A DNA stretch of 11,113 nucleotides, taken from assembly GCA_029863035.1 (NCBI GenBank), contig JAOTWH010000060.1:1-11113 (forward strand). Direction: 5' to 3'. This document shows, one piece after another, positions 6,853 to 11,113 of this stretch. Position 1 is the stretch's first letter. The number at the start of each line of letters is the position of its first letter. The notes under the pieces were generated by a model, which saw only the letters and a list, made by a program, of their open reading frames with translations, did no database searches and was not told the origin of the DNA. Origin of the DNA: Acidimicrobiia bacterium. GTDB lineage: Bacteria > Actinomycetota > Acidimicrobiia > UBA5794 > JAOTWH01. A program made the translations under genes and the position numbers.

Positions 6853-7317
6853 ATGCTCGTCGTCGTTCAGCGAGTGGCACAGGCGTCGGTGAGCGTTGCC
6901 GGCGAAACCGTGGCCGATATCGATCATGGCCTGCTGGTCTTGGTTGGGGTCGCACCTTCGGACGCCCCCACGGAGGTCGAGGCGGTTGCCGACAAACTGG
7001 TTGGTCTTCGGATATTCACCGACGACGCGGGGAAGATGAACCTGTCGGTCGCCGATGTTGGGGGCTCGGTTCTCGTTGTGAGTCAGTTCACCCTGCTTGG
7101 CAATGTCGGCAAGGGGAGGCGGCCGTCGTTCACCGGGGCGGCAGCCCCAGAAGTGGCAGAGCCGCTGGTCGAGCAGTTAGTCGATTCGATCGAGCAGCGA
7201 GGAGTGCCAACCGCATCTGGGCGGTTCGGCGCCAATATGGCTGTGAGTCTGGTGAACGATGGCCCGGTCACCTTGGTGTTGAGTGCCAAGGACGGGGTGA
7301 TCGAGCAGTTCCCCTAG
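6853..7317 (+). CDS. dtd: D-aminoacyl-tRNA deacylase
   Basis: A 154-residue protein of normal DTD length. It frees tRNA from mischarged D-amino acids, and glycine from tRNA-Ala, in the cytosol. Family motifs are clear: MLVVVQRVAQASVSV at the N-terminus, GLLVLVGV, KLVGLRIF, the active-site SQFTL at 77-81, and NDGPVT at 135-140 with the Gly137-cis-Pro138 pair that rejects L-aminoacyl substrates. The segment GRRPSFTGAA is also typical. The ATG lies 4 nt after the popT stop. An AGG at 6841-6843, within the last codons of popT, serves as ribosome binding site 9 nt away, so the two genes are probably co-translated. The TAG at 7315-7317 overlaps the stop codon of the convergent helicase gene. Confidence 0.97.
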   Translation: MLVVVQRVAQASVSVAGETVADIDHGLLVLVGVAPSDAPTEVEAVADKLVGLRIFTDDAGKMNLSVADVGGSVLVVSQFTLLGNVGKGRRPSFTGAAAPEVAEPLVEQLVDSIEQRGVPTASGRFGANMAVSLVNDGPVTLVLSAKDGVIEQFP

Positions 7318-10300
7318 GAATCGACCCAGGCCTTGCCTTCGCCGCAGAACCGCAGAAAATCACAGTTGTGGCACGCTTGCGAAGGCGTCGGTTCGAAGGT
7401 CTGTGCCGCAGCGCTTCCTGCCAATTCTGATAGGTGCTGGCGGGCAGAGGCCATCCAGGCCTCGTCGACCTCCTCGCTGAACTCTTCCGCTCCGTCTCCG
7501 AAGTAGGCGAATGTGACCTTGAGCGATGTCGGCGGCTCAGCCCCGAATGGAACGTCGGTGGCGGCGACTGCATATGCCTCTAGTTGCACTCGTCGCGCTG
7601 GATCGTCGTTGCGGCGTCCGCTCTTGAAGTCGACGACCTCCCAGGCCTTGTCGTCGGTGTAGATGGCGTCGATACGACCTCGCACCTTGCCCTCTGGCAG
7701 GGCCAACTGGAACGGCACCTCGATGAACCCTGGCTTGGTTTCGGCGAAACGTGAGCCTTTGAACGCCTCGAATGCGCCCTGGGAGGAGGTCCTGGCTGAC
7801 TCTCCCGGCCCGATGTCGTAGAAGCCATCGAGATCGTCGTCCAGCGGCATCGCGCCTCGGTTGTGCAACTCGATCCGCCGATGCATCTCAACACCACGCC
7901 GGGCGGCCGGCGACGGGCGTCGAGGCAAGCGGTCCACTTCGCTCCACATGAACCTCTTGGGGCAGGTGGCGTAGGTGACGAGGCCTGTGACCGATGTGGC
8001 GAAGCCTTCTTCTTCCTCGGCCTTGTCGTCTGGCTGAGGTAGCCCTTCGAGCAGCATCCTTATCTGATCCACGTGGTCATCGTACGCGTCGCGATATCCC
8101 GATCGAGAGGCCTGGTCCCCGGTCCAATTGGGGTCCGCCATGGCTTGTCGCATTGCTCGCTGCCAGCCGTCGGGCCAGAGCGGGTCAGCGGCGAGCTGCG
8201 GCGGCTCGGCTTGCGGGGGAGGGGTATCTCCCGGTTCGTCGACCGTTTGCAGCGACTCGGAATCAGTTGCGATGAGCTCGAACAGCTCGCTTGGGTCCTT
8301 TGGCTTCCTATCGGTGTACCAGAAGGCGCCCGTGCAATAGAGGCGTTGCTTCGCTCTGGTCACCGCGACGTATGCGGTGCGCCATTCCTGGTCAAAGTGC
8401 CGGGGTCTGAGCACCTTCTTGCGGTCGTCCACCTTCTCCGGCAGGTCGGGCATCGTCGCGCCATCGATCCTTAGCTCGTACGGGACAACCGAAGGTTGGG
8501 TTGCGGGATCGTCGTAGCGGCGCACGCCAGCCGGGAACGTGCCCTTCACCACCGCGGGGAGGAACACGGAGTCCCACTCCAAGCCCTTGGAGCGGTGCAC
8601 CGTGAGCATGGCCACGGCGTCCTCGCCGCTGAGGCGAGCAGTGTCGAGCTCTTGCGCGGCCGCCTCTTCCGACAGCGCATCGAGGTAGTCGAGAAAAGCG
8701 TCGAGCGATGGCCGCCCCTCGAGCGGGCTCCACTCTTCGGTGAGGTCGAGGAATCGATACAGGTTGAGCCGGGCCGAGAGCCTGGCGGCGTCGCCTAACG
8801 CCTCCACCTCCGGCCAGACCTCGGTTCGATCCAAGATCTGGCGTGACAGCTCGGCGAGACTCACTCCCTGCGCCACTTGAAGGAGGTCGTGGTACACCTC
8901 ACGCAGGTGCCGCAACCGCATTGCGGCCTCGTCACCCAGCCCCTCCACATCCTCGAGCGCGTCGATCGCCTCGAGCATGGCCCACCCGGGCACCCCTTCG
9001 CGCTCATCGCCTTGCCCGTGCGGCGCCAGGCGTTGTCGCACCCAAGCTGCCAGCGGGGCAGCATCACCGAGTCCGAGGCGGTATTTGCTTCCGAGCAGTA
9101 TCCGCATCAGCGCCGATGCATCATCGCTGCGACCGAGCAAGCGGATCCAGGCATGAAGATCGGCCACCGCGGGCACCTCGAGCAGGCCGCCCAACGCCGC
9201 TACCTCCACCGGAACGCCTTCCGCTTCCAAGGCACTGTGGATAAGCGACATCTGAGCGTTCTTGCGAAAGATCACCGCCATATCTCTCCACTGTCGCCCT
9301 TCCTCATCGTGGAGTCGTCTGATCTCTGACGCCACGAGGTCGGCTTCGTCACGAGCCGTGAGCAACCAGGCATGCGCCACGTAGCCGTCACCGGCTGAGG
9401 GGCGCGCTTTGAGCTCGCCCAAGCCGGTGTCGCCCGCGATGTGCTTACTGACCCGGTTGGCAACGTCGACGATTCGTTGCTCCGATCTCCAATTGACTCC
9501 TAGCTCCAACGTCTCCGCCGGATGGCCCTGCTCGTCAGGGAAATCAGTGGCGAAGTTGGCGAAGTTCTGTAGGGAGGCGCCACGCCATTCGTAGATGGTT
9601 TGGTTCGGGTCACCAACGGCCGTCACCGCGAAGCCTTCATCGAAGATGGTGGCCAGCAGCTTCTGTTGAGCGGGGTTGGTGTCCTGGTACTCGTCGAGCA
9701 AGACGACCCGGTACCGATCTCTGATGCGGCGTGCGATCGCATGGTCGCTGGTAACGACTTCGTGAGCCACCTTGATGAGGTCCCCGTAGTCGGCGACGCC
9801 AAGATCGCGTTTTCGCTGCTGATAGCGGCGGTGCGCCTCGATCAATTCCAGCCGTGCCCCCCACGGCTCGCTCTGGTCGGCGATGGCGGCTATGTCGTCG
9901 GCAGTGAGCAGGTGGTCGGCCATCTGCGAGTCGAGCGCAGAGAGATCCTCGATCCGATTCGATGGAGCGGTGAGGTCGAGAGTTGAGTAGTCACCGTCGC
10001 CCAACGCCTTGCGTTGCAACTCGCGGGCGTAGCCGGGCGTTATGACGTGCGCCGACCGTTCGATACCCGCCAAAGCGCCGAATTCAGCCACGATGCCGTT
10101 GGCAAAGGCGTGGTAGGTGACCACTTCGACCTGGCGACCCTCGGCGCTGTAGTGAGCCAGCCTGTCGCGGAGCTGATCGGCAAGGTTCTCCGCTGCCTTG
10201 TTGGTGAAGGTGATGCCGAGGGCCTGCTCCGGCTCGACTCCGTGTTCGGAGACGAGGCGAGCCAGTCGCCATGCCATCGTCGTTGTCTTGCCGGTCCCGG

Positions 10301-10370
10301 CACCGGCAACAACCCGGAGGGGTTTGAGTGGATAGGCCTCGACTGCACGCTGTTGCGGAGTTTGGGTCAC
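7314..10370 (-). CDS. adnB: AdnB-like UvrD-family helicase with C-terminal RecB-type nuclease
   Basis: From the GTG at 10370 the protein has 1018 residues. SF1A helicase motifs: TPQQRAVEA, Walker A AGAGTGKT (22-29), FTNKAAENL, Walker B LLDEYQDT (224-231), GDPNQTIYEWRGA (253-265), GVNWRSEQRIV, TVHRSKGLEWD (590-600) and YVAVTRAKQ (667-675). The C-terminal PD-(D/E)XK domain has His830, Asp901 in GRIDAI and Asp914-Phe-Lys916. Cys803 (CPKRF) with Cys1000, Cys1003 and Cys1009 (C-x2-C-x5-C) matches the Fe-S set of AddB/AdnB nucleases. AdnAB unwinds and degrades DNA from double-strand breaks, preparing ends for recombination; in mycobacteria AdnB is the lead motor, and adnB follows adnA as here. The start was chosen because GTG shares GTGA with the upstream stop and has AGGAGG 7 nt before it. 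An ATG at 10457 would add 29 Gly/Pro-rich residues inside the upstream gene. A UvrD-like helicase-nuclease with another partner is the alternative. Confidence 0.88.
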   Translation of the reverse strand: MTQTPQQRAVEAYPLKPLRVVAGAGTGKTTTMAWRLARLVSEHGVEPEQALGITFTNKAAENLADQLRDRLAHYSAEGRQVEVVTYHAFANGIVAEFGALAGIERSAHVITPGYARELQRKALGDGDYSTLDLTAPSNRIEDLSALDSQMADHLLTADDIAAIADQSEPWGARLELIEAHRRYQQRKRDLGVADYGDLIKVAHEVVTSDHAIARRIRDRYRVVLLDEYQDTNPAQQKLLATIFDEGFAVTAVGDPNQTIYEWRGASLQNFANFATDFPDEQGHPAETLELGVNWRSEQRIVDVANRVSKHIAGDTGLGELKARPSAGDGYVAHAWLLTARDEADLVASEIRRLHDEEGRQWRDMAVIFRKNAQMSLIHSALEAEGVPVEVAALGGLLEVPAVADLHAWIRLLGRSDDASALMRILLGSKYRLGLGDAAPLAAWVRQRLAPHGQGDEREGVPGWAMLEAIDALEDVEGLGDEAAMRLRHLREVYHDLLQVAQGVSLAELSRQILDRTEVWPEVEALGDAARLSARLNLYRFLDLTEEWSPLEGRPSLDAFLDYLDALSEEAAAQELDTARLSGEDAVAMLTVHRSKGLEWDSVFLPAVVKGTFPAGVRRYDDPATQPSVVPYELRIDGATMPDLPEKVDDRKKVLRPRHFDQEWRTAYVAVTRAKQRLYCTGAFWYTDRKPKDPSELFELIATDSESLQTVDEPGDTPPPQAEPPQLAADPLWPDGWQRAMRQAMADPNWTGDQASRSGYRDAYDDHVDQIRMLLEGLPQPDDKAEEEEGFATSVTGLVTYATCPKRFMWSEVDRLPRRPSPAARRGVEMHRRIELHNRGAMPLDDDLDGFYDIGPGESARTSSQGAFEAFKGSRFAETKPGFIEVPFQLALPEGKVRGRIDAIYTDDKAWEVVDFKSGRRNDDPARRVQLEAYAVAATDVPFGAEPPTSLKVTFAYFGDGAEEFSEEVDEAWMASARQHLSELAGSAAAQTFEPTPSQACHNCDFLRFCGEGKAWVDS

Positions 10371-11113
10371 GAGAACGCCTCCTGGCCTTCTGGCCAGGCC
10401 GGGCACAGGTTGCGGACCCGGCACCGGTCGCATTGTTGGCCAGGCTTCGGCTCCCAATTCTCGGCCACGATGCCCTCGGCTGCTGACTCCAGCCTGGCGG
10501 TTACCTCGGGCAGGCGATCCAGGTCGAGAGAGAACGTTGCCAGCGACTTACGACCGGTCTGGGCCGGGTACCAGAACTCGGCAGCCTCAACCTCGCCGGC
10601 CAGCTCGGCTGCAGCGGCCAGGGCGTAGAAACCAAGCTGAAGTGACTCGGCAACCTCGCTCTTGGTTGGCAGGGTGCGGCTGGACTTGTAGTCGACGATC
10701 CGCAGTGCATCGCCATCGGTCTCAATCCGGTCGATGCGACCGCGCCACGACAGCCCGCCAAGGGGCATCTCGACATCCCGCTCAAGAGCTAGTGCAGGTT
10801 GGGACGAGGCAGGCCAGTGCTCATAGAGGTGGGTCACCGTGTCGACCGCTCTTTGCTTCCAGGCCGAGCTCCAGGGCCCCCCGCCAAATGGGCCGGGGTC
10901 CCAAGAATCCTCGAGAGCGGCGAGCGCCATCTCGACATCTGCGTGGGCCCTGTGCTCTTGCGCCGCCCTCTTCTCGGCGAGCTCGAGCACGTCATGGATC
11001 AGCGTTCCGAACGCCAGGTAAACGGTCGTGTCGTTGCCAACGTTGAGGCGCCGCTCCAATGCGTATCGACGCGGGCAGATGTCGTACGAGGCAGCCTGAC
11101 TCGGAGAGAGGGC
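10367..11113 (-). CDS. adnA: RecB-type nuclease domain, probable C-terminus of AdnA; 5' part beyond the window
   Basis: The last 248 residues of a gene entering from the right edge; the frame is open to base 11113. They form a PD-(D/E)XK nuclease: LSPSQAASYDICPRRYALER with the first cysteine, GTLIHDVLELAE with the active-site His, WRGRIDRIE with Asp, and RIVDYKSS with the D-x-K pair. The stretch ESLQLGFYALA corresponds to the Q-x3-Y motif. CDRCRVRNLC near the C-terminus supplies C-x2-C-x5-C, completing a four-cysteine Fe-S set. The 4-nt GTGA overlap with the AdnB-like gene and the adnA-adnB order of mycobacteria suggest AdnA, which would have a UvrD-like ATPase before this point. No ATPase residue is visible, so a stand-alone RecB-like exonuclease of about 260 residues cannot be excluded. 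Confidence 0.75.
   Translation of the reverse strand, partial: ALSPSQAASYDICPRRYALERRLNVGNDTTVYLAFGTLIHDVLELAEKRAAQEHRAHADVEMALAALEDSWDPGPFGGGPWSSAWKQRAVDTVTHLYEHWPASSQPALALERDVEMPLGGLSWRGRIDRIETDGDALRIVDYKSSRTLPTKSEVAESLQLGFYALAAAAELAGEVEAAEFWYPAQTGRKSLATFSLDLDRLPEVTARLESAAEGIVAENWEPKPGQQCDRCRVRNLCPAWPEGQEAFS
10378..10398 (-). promoter_or_regulatory. Ribosome binding site of adnB overlapping a perfect hairpin
   Basis: Read on the minus strand, CCTGGCC-AGAA-GGCCAGG (10398 to 10381) is a perfect 7-bp stem with a 4-nt loop. The Shine-Dalgarno AGGAGG occupies 10383-10378, so its first three bases lie in the 3' arm. The GTG start is 7 nt further on. The hairpin lies in the last codons of the upstream nuclease gene, so ribosomes finishing that gene would melt it. 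This suggests strict translational coupling, though the stem also encodes protein and could be fortuitous. Confidence 0.55.

Noticed and set aside
10371..10457. Longer N-terminus for the AdnB-like protein from ATG 10457
   Set aside because: It would add a Gly/Pro-rich segment read out of frame from the upstream gene. The GTG at 10370 has a strong AGGAGG and a stop-start overlap, and begins right at the conserved TPQQRAV segment.
9600..10628. Plus-strand open frames of 128 and 204 residues
   Set aside because: They are antisense to the two nuclease genes, whose frames carry clear conserved motifs; these show none.
1..11113. CRISPR arrays, tRNA or rRNA genes, insertion sequences, attachment sites
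   Set aside because: No spaced direct repeats, cloverleaf-like segments, transposase or integrase genes were seen on either strand by eye.

Overview
The window looks like chromosomal DNA from a GC-rich Gram-positive bacterium, most likely an actinobacterium. The reasons are strong G/C preference at third codon positions, frequent GTG and TTG starts, possible leaderless-type promoters, and a pair of genes resembling the mycobacterial-type AdnA/AdnB motor-nuclease. Nothing in the sequence fixes the genus. No mobile element, CRISPR array, tRNA or rRNA was seen, and gene density is very high.

Plus strand, 1-7317. The left edge cuts into ychF, a ribosome-associated Obg-like ATPase that ends at 841. 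An ion and solute transport cluster follows: an APC-superfamily permease with a long soluble tail of two Usp-like domains (889-3102), a soluble TrkA/RCK regulator also carrying two Usp-like domains (3178-4626), and a Kef/CPA2-type cation:proton antiporter (4629-5837) that starts 2 nt after the RCK stop. After a 138-bp gap come a DUF368/PopT membrane protein, the family of undecaprenyl-phosphate translocases (5976-6848), and dtd, D-aminoacyl-tRNA deacylase (6853-7317).

Minus strand, 11113-7314. The 3' part of a gene encoding a RecB-like nuclease domain with an Fe-S cysteine set (probably adnA) overlaps by 4 nt (GTGA) a complete UvrD-like helicase with its own C-terminal RecB-like nuclease and Fe-S cysteines (adnB-like). 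The last gene converges on dtd, and the two stop codons overlap at a CTAG.

How the genes may work together: the RCK protein probably gates the antiporter encoded directly after it, because the antiporter lacks its own RCK tail. The permease shares the unusual Usp-like accessory domains with the RCK protein, so the three together suggest a ligand-regulated ion (possibly K+) or amino acid homeostasis unit. That link is inference. The adn pair would form a heterodimeric double-strand-break resection machine. I see no wholly new system. The most interesting points are the four Usp-like domains without the classic ATP motif, the antiporter's replacement of the usual aspartate by glutamate, a hairpin overlapping the adnB ribosome binding site, and the overlapping convergent stops.
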